From: Solirubrobacterales bacterium 67-14 | Lineage (GTDB): Bacteria > Actinomycetota > Thermoleophilia > Solirubrobacterales > 70-9 | Length of the DNA stretch: 64,000 bases | Reading direction: 5' to 3' | NCBI GenBank assembly: GCA_001897355.1 | Contig: MKST01000002.1 | Location: 205,724-269,723 of the forward strand | Shown here: positions 17,655-28,065 of the stretch, piece after piece | Position numbering within the stretch: position 1 is the stretch's first letter | Layout of the letters: the number at the start of each line of letters is the position of its first letter | Notes under the pieces: model-generated | Told to the model about the DNA's origin: nothing | Databases searched by the model: none | Seen by the model: only the letters and a program-made list of their open reading frames with translations | Position numbers and translations under genes: made by a program

Positions 17655-19568
17655 ATGGCTTCAAGGATTCGCTTCGTTTTGTTGGTCCCGCTGGCGGCGC
17701 TCCTGCTGCTGGGCGGCCTGGCCGCGACCGCCGAGGCGGCACCGGCCAACGACAACTTCGCTTCGAGCCAGACGCTGAACGGCGCCCTGCCGATCACCGT
17801 TCCCGGCAACGACATCGGGGCCACCGCCGAAGCCGGTGAACCGATGGTCGACTCGATCCCCCCGATGAGATCGGTCTGGTACAGCTGGACGGCACCCGAC
17901 ACCAAGGCCTATGTGCTCGACACCTGCCACGACGGCTTCACCGGCGGTGAATTCGAGGATCCGGTACTCGGGATCTACAGCGGACCCACCCTCGCGACCC
18001 TGGTCAGCGTCGCCGGGGTAAACGGACGCTGCGCCCTGCGCTTCGCCGCCGCTTCCGGCGTGACCTACCACTTCCAGGTTGACTACTACGACAACGAGGG
18101 CACCTTCAAACTGACCCTCCGCAATTTCACGCCGCCCGTCAACGACGACTTCGCCACCCCGACCGTGATCGGTCCCGCCCTGCCCCTCACCGTCAACGCG
18201 ACCACGGTCGACTCCACCTGGGAAGTGGGCGAACCGCCGTCGCTCGGCGGCTCGAGCCGATCCCGTTCGGTCTGGTTCAGCTGGACCGCCCCCACGACCC
18301 AGCGCATCCGGCTAAGCCTCTGCGAGAAGACCATGGTCGACGGTCCGCTCAACGACACGACGATCGTCTACACCGGTTCCACGCTCGCGACCCTGGCACC
18401 GGTCGCGAGCCTCACCTCGAACGACTGCAACATGGACTTTCCGGTCACTGCCGGCACCAACTATCGGATCGCGGTCAGCGGCAGCGACATCGGCGAGTTC
18501 ACCTTCGTGCTCAAACTGAAACCGGCGCCGCCGCCGGCCAACGACGACTTCGCCAATGCCCAGGTCATCGGTCCGAACCTGCCGGTCGACGTCACCGGCA
18601 ACAACGACTTCGCCACCGAGGAAGCCGGGGAACCAGACCACGGCGGCTATCCTGACACCAGCCGCTCGGTCTGGTACAGCTGGACCGCACCGGTCAGCGG
18701 CCCGATGCGGGTCAAGACCTGCAACCCGGACCTGCAGCTCTTCACCAGCGTCTATACGGGCACCCTGCTGACCGCCCTGACCGATGTCAGCGAACGCCAG
18801 AGCTGGGCACCCTGCAGCCGGTACTTCAACGCGACGGCCGGCACCACCTACAAGATCGCGGTCGCCGGTGCCCCGTTCGAGAGCACCCACGGCCCGTTCT
18901 CGCTCAACCTCCACAAGGTCGCGATCCCGGCCAACGACGCGTTCACGTCCGCCGTCAACCTCGGATCGACCCTTGACACGAGCGCCGACGGGACCACCGT
19001 CGACGCCACCTGGGAAGAAAACGAACCCGGTCACACCGAAGGCTATGGCGGGGACTACGGCGGCTCGGTCTGGTACCGGTGGCTCGCTCCGAACGACAAC
19101 CCGGTGGTCCTCTCCGCCTGCTCGCCGGTCGCGCCGAACCGGCTGGCTGTCTTCACCCCCGACCCCGAAGCGGAGAACCCGGGGAAGGTCGACGGGCTCA
19201 AGCTGATCGACAGCGACGATGGATCTTGTCGCGACGGATCGAAGGGCGGCCGCCTGGCGATCGCCCCGGTCAAAGGCGACAGTTATTTCATCGGGGTGAC
19301 CTCGGCCGTAGCCGACTACGAGTCGACCTTCACGCTGAAGCTCAAGGGCACCGAACTGCCGATCATCTCGAAGCCTTCCGGATTCAACCTGAAGAAGGCG
19401 ATCGCCAAGTGCAAGAAGATCAAAGGCAAGGGCAAGAAGGCGAAGCGCAAGCGGGCGCGTTGCATCAAGAAGGCCAAGCTCAAGGCGGCGATCATCAAGT
19501 GCAAGAAGATCAAGAAGGCCGGCAAGCAAGCCAAGTGCATCAAGAAGGCTCGCAAGCGCTACCGCTGA
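17655..19568 (+). CDS. Secreted protein with four PPC-like beta-sandwich repeats and a Lys/Cys-rich tail
   Basis: 637 residues with good SD GGAGGG. A signal peptide (LLVPLAALLLLGGLAATAEA) precedes four ~130-residue repeats, each opening with PANDNFA-, VNDDFA-, ANDDFA- or ANDAFT- and containing SVWYSWTAP or a variant, with a conserved Cys after it. These resemble bacterial pre-peptidase (PPC-like) extracellular domains. The last ~57 residues are extremely Lys-rich with regularly placed Cys (KCKK, RCIKK, KCKKIKK, KCIKKARKRY). No catalytic domain is seen; a cell-surface role is inferred. Confidence 0.75.
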   Translation: MASRIRFVLLVPLAALLLLGGLAATAEAAPANDNFASSQTLNGALPITVPGNDIGATAEAGEPMVDSIPPMRSVWYSWTAPDTKAYVLDTCHDGFTGGEFEDPVLGIYSGPTLATLVSVAGVNGRCALRFAAASGVTYHFQVDYYDNEGTFKLTLRNFTPPVNDDFATPTVIGPALPLTVNATTVDSTWEVGEPPSLGGSSRSRSVWFSWTAPTTQRIRLSLCEKTMVDGPLNDTTIVYTGSTLATLAPVASLTSNDCNMDFPVTAGTNYRIAVSGSDIGEFTFVLKLKPAPPPANDDFANAQVIGPNLPVDVTGNNDFATEEAGEPDHGGYPDTSRSVWYSWTAPVSGPMRVKTCNPDLQLFTSVYTGTLLTALTDVSERQSWAPCSRYFNATAGTTYKIAVAGAPFESTHGPFSLNLHKVAIPANDAFTSAVNLGSTLDTSADGTTVDATWEENEPGHTEGYGGDYGGSVWYRWLAPNDNPVVLSACSPVAPNRLAVFTPDPEAENPGKVDGLKLIDSDDGSCRDGSKGGRLAIAPVKGDSYFIGVTSAVADYESTFTLKLKGTELPIISKPSGFNLKKAIAKCKKIKGKGKKAKRKRARCIKKAKLKAAIIKCKKIKKAGKQAKCIKKARKRYR

Positions 19569-19601
19569 TTGACTGATCATCGGGGCGGGTACGCCCGAGG
19601 T

Positions 19602-20873
19602 ATGACCGGAAGGAGACGGGCATGCCTGGCTTCAGTCGCCTGCGCCGCGGTTCTGGGCGCGGGGATCCTCTCCGGCTGCGGAGGCGACGGGGGCGGGCCG
19701 GTGTCGCTGAAATGGTTCATCGCGATCCAGCCCGGCGGCTCGATCCAGAAGGTCGCCGAGACCTGCTCCAAAGAGTCGGGCGGGAAGTACGACATCGACC
19801 TCGAGTTGCTGCCGACCGACGCCTCCCAGCAGCGCGAACAGCTGGTCCGGCGGCTCGGGGCCGAGGATTCCTCGATCGACCTGATCGGCATGGACGTGGT
19901 CTGGACCGCCGAGTTCGCCAACGCCGGCTGGATCCGCAAATGGACCGGCGCCGACGCGAAGGAGGTCTCCCGCGGCGTGTTCAAGCCGGTGCTCGAGACG
20001 GCCAGCTTCGACGGTGACCTCTACGGGGCGCCGTTCAACTCGAACACGCAACTGCTCTGGTACCGCAAGGACCTGGTCCCGAAGCCGCCGGAGACCTGGG
20101 ATGAGATGGTCCAGATGGCCGAGAAGCTCGGGCCCGCCCACGGTGGCCAGATCCAGCTCCAGGCGAACAAGTACGAGGGCTTCACGGTCTGGGCCAACGC
20201 GATGATCGAATCGGCCGGAACCCAGATCCTCTCCGGCCCCGAGACGGTCGACCTGGCCCAGGGTCCGACCGAGAAGGCGCTCGCCTCGATGGGCCTGATG
20301 GCCAACTCCTCCGCCGCCGCGCCGAACCTCACGACCTCGGACGAGGACACCGCCCGGCTCGGCTTCGAGGCCGGTGCCGCCTTCATGGTCAACTACACCT
20401 TCGCCTACGGCAGCGCCAAGGAGAACGCCCCCGACGTGGCCAAGAACATGGGTGCGGCCCGCTACCCGGGGATCGTTCCGGGCCGCGAGAGCAAGCCACC
20501 GCTGGGCGGCTTCAACCTCGGGATCAGCTCCTACTCGAAGCATCCCGAACTCGCCTATGAGGCGGCGAAATGCCTGACCGCGCCCAAGCAGCAGCTGACC
20601 GTGACCGAGCTCGACGGGCTCGCCCCCGCCCGCTCCGGCCTCTATGGCACCAAGGTCGTCAAGAAGGCCTTCCCGGGCTTCGCCGATCTGGTCAAGGAGT
20701 CGATCGAGACCGCCGGGCCGCGGCCGGTCACCCCCGCCTACCAGGACGTCAGCCTGGCGATTCAGGATGCGCTCCACCCGCCGACCAAGATCGACCCCGA
20801 CGACCCGGGACCGGCCTACGACGAGCTCAAGGACAAGGTCCAGCAGGGTGTGGACCGGGAAGGCCTCCTGTGA
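19602..20873 (+). CDS. ABC sugar-transporter substrate-binding lipoprotein
   Basis: About 423 residues from ATG 19602; the frame is also open to a TTG at 19569. A lipoprotein signal ends in ILSGC, giving a lipidated Cys. Type 1 solute-binding features follow: LKWFIAIQPGGSIQKVAE, IDLIGMDVVWTAEFANAGW, GDLYGAPFNSNTQLLWYRKD. It resembles trehalose/maltose-type binding proteins. The GTG of the first permease overlaps its stop. The exact sugar cannot be read from sequence. Confidence 0.9.
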   Translation: MTGRRRACLASVACAAVLGAGILSGCGGDGGGPVSLKWFIAIQPGGSIQKVAETCSKESGGKYDIDLELLPTDASQQREQLVRRLGAEDSSIDLIGMDVVWTAEFANAGWIRKWTGADAKEVSRGVFKPVLETASFDGDLYGAPFNSNTQLLWYRKDLVPKPPETWDEMVQMAEKLGPAHGGQIQLQANKYEGFTVWANAMIESAGTQILSGPETVDLAQGPTEKALASMGLMANSSAAAPNLTTSDEDTARLGFEAGAAFMVNYTFAYGSAKENAPDVAKNMGAARYPGIVPGRESKPPLGGFNLGISSYSKHPELAYEAAKCLTAPKQQLTVTELDGLAPARSGLYGTKVVKKAFPGFADLVKESIETAGPRPVTPAYQDVSLAIQDALHPPTKIDPDDPGPAYDELKDKVQQGVDREGLL

Positions 20874-21772
20874 GCCAGGTCAAGGCAGCGATCTCAGATC
20901 GCGCTCGGTCCGAGCGAAGGCTCGGCTGGCTGCTCTGCGCCCCGGCGGCGATCGCGATGCTGGCCGTGACCGCCTACCCGATCGGCTACGCGATCGTGCT
21001 TTCGCTGCAGCAGGTCGACCTCCGCTTCCCCGATGAGGGCGGCTGGGTCGGACTCCAGAACTACGGCGCCGTGCTCAGCTCGGGCCTCTGGTGGACCGAC
21101 CTCTTCAACACGGTCTTCCTCTCGGTGATCTCGGTCTCGATCGAGCTCTGCCTCGGGATGGCGATCGCCCTGGTCATGCACCGGGCGATCTTCGGCCGCG
21201 GCGTGGTCCGTACTTCGGTGCTGATCCCCTACGGCATCGTCACCGTGGTCGCCGCCTTCTCCTGGCAGTTCGCCTTCGCCCCCGACACCGGCTTCGTCAA
21301 CCACCTGCCGCTGATCGCCGACGACAAGGACTGGTTCGGTGAGCGTTTCAGCGCCTTCGCGGTGATCATCATGGCCGAGGTCTGGAAGACGACGCCCTTC
21401 ATGGCGCTCCTGCTGCTGGCCGGGCTGACCACGATCGACGACGGCCTCTACAACGCGGCCAAGGTCGACGGGGCCAGCGCCTGGCAGCGGTTCACCCGGA
21501 TAACCCTGCCGCTGATGAAGCCGGCGATCCTCGTCGCGCTGCTCTTCCGCACCCTGGACGCGTTCCGCATCTTCGACACGATCTTCATCATGACCAACGG
21601 GGCGCAGGACACCCAGTCGGTCTCGATCCTCGGCTACCAGCAGCTCATATCCCGGCTCAACCTGGGCCTCGGTTCTGCCGTCTCGGTGCTGATCTTCCTC
21701 TGCGTGCTGGTCATCGCGATCTTCTTCGTCAAGTTCCTCGGCGCCCGCCAGCCGGAAGGGAGCAATGCCTGA
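20870..21772 (+). CDS. Sugar ABC transporter permease (MalF/UgpA type)
   Basis: 300 residues from GTG 20870 (GTGA overlap with the binding-protein stop). Six hydrophobic segments; the cytoplasmic EAA loop reads [23 protein letters not shown], with the G in VDGAS at the ATPase contact. It pairs with the next permease to form the import channel. The frame is open further upstream, but that part only shadows the binding-protein gene. Confidence 0.93.
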   Translation: MSQVKAAISDRARSERRLGWLLCAPAAIAMLAVTAYPIGYAIVLSLQQVDLRFPDEGGWVGLQNYGAVLSSGLWWTDLFNTVFLSVISVSIELCLGMAIALVMHRAIFGRGVVRTSVLIPYGIVTVVAAFSWQFAFAPDTGFVNHLPLIADDKDWFGERFSAFAVIIMAEVWKTTPFMALLLLAGLTTIDDGLYNAAKVDGASAWQRFTRITLPLMKPAILVALLFRTLDAFRIFDTIFIMTNGAQDTQSVSILGYQQLISRLNLGLGSAVSVLIFLCVLVIAIFFVKFLGARQPEGSNA

Positions 21773-22614
21773 TGGAACACTCGGCCCGGCAGAACGTACT
21801 CTGGTCGATCGCGATCGCCCTGGTCCTGATCTTCGCGCTGATCCCGGTGCTCTGGATTATCTCGCTGTCCTTCAAGACGCCGGCGACGATCACCGACCAG
21901 TCCTTCATCCCGACCGAGTTCTCGCTCGACAACTACAAGAGCCTGTTCGAGGGCGGGATCTCCGACAGCCCCTTCATCAAGCCGCTGATCAACTCGCTCG
22001 GGATCGCCCTGATCACCACCTTCATCTCGATCATCCTGGCCAGCTTCGCCGCCTACGCGATCGCCCGGCTCGAGTTCCCCGGGCGTTCGGTGATGCTGGC
22101 CGGCGCCCTCGCGATCGCCATGTTCCCACCGATCTCGACGGTCGGCCCGCTCTTCGACATGTGGCGCAGCCTCGGCCTCTACGACACCTGGCCGGGCCTG
22201 ATCATCCCCTACCTCACCTTCTCGCTGCCGCTGGCGATCTACACGCTGGTCGCCTTCTTCCGCGAGATCCCCTGGGATCTGGAGAAGGCCGCCCAGATGG
22301 ACGGTGCCACACCCTTCCAGGCCTTCCGCAAGGTGATCGTGCCCTTGGCCGCGCCCGGCATGTTCACCGCGGCGATCCTCGTTTTCATCTTCGCCTGGAA
22401 CGACTTCCTCTTCGCGATCTCGCTGACCTCCTCGGACGCCTCGCGAACCGTGCCGGCAGCGCTCGCCTTCTTCACCGGTGACTCGAGCTTCACCCAGCCG
22501 ACCGGCAGCATCGCCGCCGCGGCGGTGATCGTCACCGTGCCGATCATCATCTTCGTCCTGCTCTTCCAGCGCCGGATCGTGGCGGGACTGACCTCCGGAG
22601 CCGTCAAGGGCTAG
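21772..22614 (+). CDS. Sugar ABC transporter permease (MalG/UgpE type)
   Basis: 280 residues, starting one base inside the preceding stop (TGATG). About six membrane segments, with the EAA loop [28 protein letters not shown] and the MalG-type N-terminal helix. It is the second half of the importer channel. It lies 25 bases before the ATPase gene, so the four transporter genes form one operon. Confidence 0.93.
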   Translation: MEHSARQNVLWSIAIALVLIFALIPVLWIISLSFKTPATITDQSFIPTEFSLDNYKSLFEGGISDSPFIKPLINSLGIALITTFISIILASFAAYAIARLEFPGRSVMLAGALAIAMFPPISTVGPLFDMWRSLGLYDTWPGLIIPYLTFSLPLAIYTLVAFFREIPWDLEKAAQMDGATPFQAFRKVIVPLAAPGMFTAAILVFIFAWNDFLFAISLTSSDASRTVPAALAFFTGDSSFTQPTGSIAAAAVIVTVPIIIFVLLFQRRIVAGLTSGAVKG

Positions 22615-22639
22615 GCGCCAGAAAGGACAGGCAACCGCA

Positions 22640-23800
<1,161 letters not shown>

Positions 23801-23808
23801 GCGCGCCG

Positions 23809-24294
23809 CTACCTGAAGTGGGCAGCGGTCAGGCCGATCTCGCTGGGCGGGATCCTGGTCTTGATCTCGGTCACCCGCGCCTCGATCACCTCATGGCCGA
23901 GTTGTCGCGCGACCGACACCCGGTGGTGACCGTCCTCGACGAAGTGGACGGTGCCGACCCGGTAGACGTCGATCGGGGGGAAGCTCTCACCGCGCCGGGT
24001 CGCCCCGGCGATCCGCTCCCAGCGACGCCGCACCCGTTTCGTGGTCGGCCGGAACTCGCCGTCGAATCCGTGGCCCCGATCGACCGTGCCGACGATCGAG
24101 TCGAGCGGGATCGAGCGCAGGCCGAGCCGTCGGGTGCCGGTCCGGCCCAGCGCCGCGGTCACATCGTCGAGGAACAGGATGGGATGGCCGCCACCCTTGA
24201 CCTTGGCGACCAGGGCGCGTAAGACCTGTCCGCGCCTCGCTTTCGAGAAGTCGGACTGGGCATCCTGCGAACTGAAACCGGTGCCGCCCGCCAT
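23809..24294 (-). CDS. ParB N-terminal domain-like protein
   Basis: 161 residues. The core IPLDSIVGTVDR, PIDVYRVGTVHFVEDGHHRVSVARQLG matches the ParB/Srx-type nuclease-like fold (GHHR is the equivalent of the ParB GERR/GHRR box). The HTH and dimer domains of true ParB are absent and the gene is far from any parA, so plasmid or chromosome partition is unlikely. Similar short proteins are common in actinobacteria with unknown function. Its stop lies 8 bases from the convergent ABC ATPase gene. Confidence 0.75.
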   Translation of the reverse strand: MAGGTGFSSQDAQSDFSKARRGQVLRALVAKVKGGGHPILFLDDVTAALGRTGTRRLGLRSIPLDSIVGTVDRGHGFDGEFRPTTKRVRRRWERIAGATRRGESFPPIDVYRVGTVHFVEDGHHRVSVARQLGHEVIEARVTEIKTRIPPSEIGLTAAHFR

Positions 24295-24329
24295 GCCGGT
24301 CGGGCTACCCGACCCGCCGCGGGGTGAAC

Positions 24330-25250
24330 CTAGTAGTCCGGAATCTGGGTGATCTTCAGGTCGCCGTAAGTGTTGTAGAAGCTCGTATCGGGATTCAACA
24401 CCCGGATCCTCACCTGATCGCCGGGCACCAGATCGTAGGCGGACATCGAGCTGGCCTGCGCAAGCTGAAGCGGCGCGGTCAAGCTAAGCAGCACGGGAAT
24501 GCTCACGTTCAAGAGGGGGAAGCTCTGGATGTGCCGGTTGACCCCGTTGACCTCGGTAATCAAAGTAGGCGTCGGATTGCTGGCGACGGTCACGGGGGTG
24601 GCCGGGCCGGTGGTCGCGTCCGACTCGAAAAGGTAGTGACCCGCGACGGGAGCGATGAAGATCCCGTTGGCGGCATCGAAGGCACCGGACGGGTCGTATT
24701 CCTCGGTCCAATTCCTGATCGTGGTCTCACCGTTCCCCATCGCCTGTGGAGTGGCGGACGGTACGTTCGCCAGCACTATCGGCAACGCCCCGGTCAGGCC
24801 GGTCGGCCCGGTCGGCCCGATGAGACCGTCGAGTCCCTGTAGCCCGGTTGCTCCGGTGGGGCCGATCAAGCCGGTCAAGCCAGGGAGTCCGGTTGGGCCC
24901 GTCGGGCCGATCAGGCCGGTAAGGCCCGGAAGCCCCGCCGGGCCGGTGGCTCCGGTTGCCCCGGTCGGTCCGGTACTCCCGTTGCCGGAACCCGCCGGGC
25001 CGGTCGGCCCCTTCGGTCCCGCCTTGCCGATGGTCATCGTCTGGCAGATCAGCTTCACGGCCTTCTTGCGCTTCTTCTTCGGCACGCCCTTCTTGAAGGT
25101 GAAGACGGTGGTGATCGCCCGCTGGCACTGGCGCTGCTTCTTCGTGATTGCCAGGGAGTTGACGGGCAGGGCGAACAGCGAGGCGCAAAACAGCGCCGCC
25201 ATTGCGGCGATTCCCAACCACCTGAGCCCCCGGGACGAAGTCACGCCCAC
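24330..25250 (-). CDS. Secreted collagen-like repeat protein with a C1q/TNF-like head
   Basis: 306 residues from a GTG. Signal peptide ([20 protein letters not shown]), then a Cys/Lys-rich stretch (residues ~36-75, with [11 protein letters not shown]), then Gly-X-Y triplets at about 78-154 with recurring [19 protein letters not shown] units, and a C-terminal ~150-residue beta-rich domain ([17 protein letters not shown]...) that resembles a C1q/TNF jelly roll. Such proteins form surface triple-helical trimers. The triplets are codon-level repeats on the DNA at ~24790-25020. Confidence 0.8.
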   Translation of the reverse strand: MGVTSSRGLRWLGIAAMAALFCASLFALPVNSLAITKKQRQCQRAITTVFTFKKGVPKKKRKKAVKLICQTMTIGKAGPKGPTGPAGSGNGSTGPTGATGATGPAGLPGLTGLIGPTGPTGLPGLTGLIGPTGATGLQGLDGLIGPTGPTGLTGALPIVLANVPSATPQAMGNGETTIRNWTEEYDPSGAFDAANGIFIAPVAGHYLFESDATTGPATPVTVASNPTPTLITEVNGVNRHIQSFPLLNVSIPVLLSLTAPLQLAQASSMSAYDLVPGDQVRIRVLNPDTSFYNTYGDLKITQIPDY

Positions 25251-25313
25251 ACTCTAACCGCGGCGTTCACCGGAACTCGGGAAATATCCGCCGGCGCAGG
25301 CGGACGCCCACGC

Positions 25314-26348
25314 TCAGGCCACGCCGGCCAGGGAGGCTTTCTCGGCTTCCTCGGAGATGCCCGGGCCCTTGCGGCCGGCGATCAGGGCGGCAACGACCCC
25401 GACCGCGATCCAGGCGAGGAGGACCAGTAGCGTCGGCCACAGTGAGGCGTCGGGGAAGTAGGCGGCATCCCTGACCGCGCTGGTCGCGGCGCCGGCCGGG
25501 GTGAGCGGGCCGAGCGTCCGCCAGATGCCGGGGAGGAGCTCGGTCGCATAGGCGCCACCGGCGGCCGGGTTGCCGAAGACGACGAAGACCAGGATCGCCA
25601 CCCCGGTCCCGAGGATGCCGAGGAACTGCTGCAAGGCGACGGTGATCGTGCCGGTCGCCATCACCGTCAGGAACCCGATCAGCGCGATCTCGATGAACCC
25701 GTGGTCGTACCCGGCCAGGCCTGTGGCGATTCCCGCCCCGCCCAGGCCGACCAGCAGGCCCAGGGTCGCGAGCGCCGCGAAACGCCAGGCGACCCGGCTC
25801 ACGCCGGGGCTGGTGCCGAACACGAGCCCGAAGAGCGTGGCTCCGAGATAGCCGGCGATTGCCCAGCCGACCACCGTGTAGAAGCCGACCAGCCCGCGGG
25901 TGTCGCTGTCCGGCAGCGGATGGACGGTCTCGACCGTGACCGGGACGCCTTGCTTCCGAAGGCCCGGCACGACGTCGCCCGTGAGGAAGTCGGCGATCGC
26001 CGCGGAAGCGGCCGGGGCCACGACCATCTGCAGCCGGCGCCCGGCCGGGACGAGCGCGCCGTAGCTCCCCCGCTTGTTGATCCGGTCTAGTGCGGCCGCG
26101 CGATCGTCGACCATGGTCAGGTCGAGCGATCCGCCCGCTTCGAGCCCGGCAATCACCTTCGGCGGCACCCCTCGGGCCACCGACACCGGAACCCCATGGG
26201 GCTTCGGTTGGTGCAAGGCGCCGCCGTAGGAGGCGATGAAGAGGAGCGCCAGCGCGGCAACCCCGAGTATCGCGCCGGCGGACAGCAGCAAGGTTCGCCG
26301 GTCGGGCCTGAGCGAAGGGTCGATGATCTCGTTGGCGGGCTTCTTCAT
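25314..26348 (-). CDS. Membrane protein of the YhgE/ABC-2-like family
   Basis: 344 residues. One N-terminal membrane helix (LLLSAGAILGVAALALLFIA), an extracytoplasmic region of about 130 residues, then five hydrophobic helices (e.g. VVGWAIAGYLGATLFGLVFG, ILVFVVFGNPAAGGAYATELLPG). The N-terminal helix, extracellular loop and C-terminal helices match DUF3533/YhgE-type ABC-2-like permeases. No ATPase gene is adjacent, so the transported substrate is unknown. Confidence 0.7.
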   Translation of the reverse strand: MKKPANEIIDPSLRPDRRTLLLSAGAILGVAALALLFIASYGGALHQPKPHGVPVSVARGVPPKVIAGLEAGGSLDLTMVDDRAAALDRINKRGSYGALVPAGRRLQMVVAPAASAAIADFLTGDVVPGLRKQGVPVTVETVHPLPDSDTRGLVGFYTVVGWAIAGYLGATLFGLVFGTSPGVSRVAWRFAALATLGLLVGLGGAGIATGLAGYDHGFIEIALIGFLTVMATGTITVALQQFLGILGTGVAILVFVVFGNPAAGGAYATELLPGIWRTLGPLTPAGAATSAVRDAAYFPDASLWPTLLVLLAWIAVGVVAALIAGRKGPGISEEAEKASLAGVA

Positions 26349-26454
26349 GGCTTCTGTCTACCAGTCCTGTTTCCTCACGGCCAGTTTTCCGCGATTTGCG
26401 GCGGTTTTATGCGGAATCAACGGACCGACCCCGGGGCGCTGCTACTCTCCCAAT

Positions 26455-26492
26455 GCAGGCAGCCCGCCTGCGACTTTGTCCTTTTTCATTTT
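26455..26492 (+). promoter_or_regulatory. Hairpin and T-rich tract in the purF leader
   Basis: GCAGGC (26455-26460) pairs with GCCTGC (26466-26471) across AGCCC, followed by GACTTTGTCCTTTTTCATTTTT. This has the look of an intrinsic terminator, yet it lies upstream of purF (start 26507) with no + strand gene before it. It may be a transcription attenuator for purF or a stop for upstream antisense reading. Confidence 0.4.
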
Positions 26493-26506
26493 TGGTGGCC
26501 TGACCT

Positions 26507-27952
26507 GTGACTGAGCGGATCGACCTGGACCGCGAGGGACCGCGCGACGAGTGCGGTGTCTTTGGCGTCTACGCACCCGGACACGACGTGTCCCGCTTGG
26601 CGTACTTCAGCCTCTACGCGCTCCAGCACCGGGGCCAGGAATCGGCCGGCATCGCGACCTGCGAGGGCGGCCACATCACCACCATGCGGGATGGCGGCCT
26701 GGTCTCCCAGGTCTTTGACGAGGACAAGCTCCGCGCCCTGACCGGGGACATGGCGATCGGGCATGTGAGGTACTCGACGACAGGTGGCGGTTCCTGGGAG
26801 AACGCCCAGCCGATCTGGCGCGACGGCGGCCGCGAACTCGCCCTCGCCCACAACGGCAACCTGACCAATGCGGTCGAGATCTACAACCGCCTGCGCCGCA
26901 AGGGGCTCGAGTTCCGGGGCACCACCGACTCGGAAATCATCGCCGCCCTGATCTCCAGCGACTACGGCCGCTACATCGAGGACGCGGTCGCCAACGTGAT
27001 GCCGCAACTCGAGGGCGCCTACTCGACCGTGGTGATGACCAAGCACGCGATCGTCGCCTTCCGTGATCCCTACGGCATCCGTCCGCTCTCCCTCGGCCAG
27101 ATGCCGGATGGCAGCTACGTCTTCGCTTCCGAGAGTTGCGCCTTCGACATCATCGGGGCGAAACTGGTCCGTGAGGTCAGCCCGGGTGAGATGATCTCGC
27201 TGAGCGAGCGCGGCCTGGTCTCCCGGCAGGTGATCAAGAGTGAACGCACCGCGATGTGCGTCTTCGAACACATCTACTTCTCGCGGCCCGACACCAAGCT
27301 GGAGGGCAAGCGCCTGCAGGAGGTACGCGGGCAGATGGGCGAGATCCTCTGGCGCGAAGCACCGGTCGAGGCCGACCTGGTGATCGCCGTGCCGGACTCC
27401 GGCACCCCGGCCGCCCGCGGTTACGCCCGCGCTTCCGGCCTGCCGCAGGACGACGGCCTGATCAAGAACCGCTACGTCGCCCGCACCTTCATCCAGCCCG
27501 GCCAGGAGCTCCGCAAGCACGGCCTGCGGATGAAGTTCAACCCGCTGCCCGAGATCATCGCCGGCAAGCGCGTGGTGGTGGTCGACGACTCGATCGTCCG
27601 CGGCAACACCACCCGCCAGATCGTCGGCATGCTGCGCGACGCCGGTGCCAAGGAGGTCCACCTGAGGATCTCCGCCCCGCCGATCCGCTACGGCTGCAAC
27701 TACGGGGTCGACATGTCCGCCCGCGAGGAGATGGTCGCCCACAACCGCACGATCGAGGAGATCGCCGAGCACATCGGCGCCGACTCGCTCGCCTACCTCT
27801 CGATGGAAGGCGTCTACGAAGCGGTCGGCACCCCGGCCGACATCCACTGCGACGCCTGCTTCACCGGCAGCTACCCGCTCGGCGACGACCCCGACGAAGC
27901 CGACGGCAAGTTCGACCTCGAACAGATCGCCGTCCTCCCAGTCACTCGCTGA
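26507..27952 (+). CDS. purF: Amidophosphoribosyltransferase
   Basis: 481 residues from GTG 26507. First committed step of purine synthesis: PRPP plus glutamine gives phosphoribosylamine. After a 15-residue propeptide, DECGVFGVYAPG holds the Ntn nucleophile Cys16. The PRPP loop is VVVVDDSIVRGNTTRQI. Cys residues in RYGCNYGVDM and CDACFTG match the 4Fe-4S ligands of the B. subtilis-type enzyme. purM, often the next gene, is missing here; an accessory block follows instead. Confidence 0.97.
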   Translation: MTERIDLDREGPRDECGVFGVYAPGHDVSRLAYFSLYALQHRGQESAGIATCEGGHITTMRDGGLVSQVFDEDKLRALTGDMAIGHVRYSTTGGGSWENAQPIWRDGGRELALAHNGNLTNAVEIYNRLRRKGLEFRGTTDSEIIAALISSDYGRYIEDAVANVMPQLEGAYSTVVMTKHAIVAFRDPYGIRPLSLGQMPDGSYVFASESCAFDIIGAKLVREVSPGEMISLSERGLVSRQVIKSERTAMCVFEHIYFSRPDTKLEGKRLQEVRGQMGEILWREAPVEADLVIAVPDSGTPAARGYARASGLPQDDGLIKNRYVARTFIQPGQELRKHGLRMKFNPLPEIIAGKRVVVVDDSIVRGNTTRQIVGMLRDAGAKEVHLRISAPPIRYGCNYGVDMSAREEMVAHNRTIEEIAEHIGADSLAYLSMEGVYEAVGTPADIHCDACFTGSYPLGDDPDEADGKFDLEQIAVLPVTR

Positions 27953-28065
27953 CGCGTTCTCCTCGTCGCCTGAACCGGGGTTTCACCGAAACTCCCGCTT
28001 CGTAGGGTGTTTTCCGGGCTAGAGTTGGCCACGTCGGTCGGGGTCCGGCCGCTGAACGGAGTCAA

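Noticed and set aside
23809..24294. Chromosome-partition ParB
   Set aside because: Lacks HTH and dimer domains; no parA or parS-like repeats seen.
24780..25020. DNA tandem repeats resembling a CRISPR or minisatellite
   Set aside because: They are explained by Gly-X-Y codons of the collagen-like gene.
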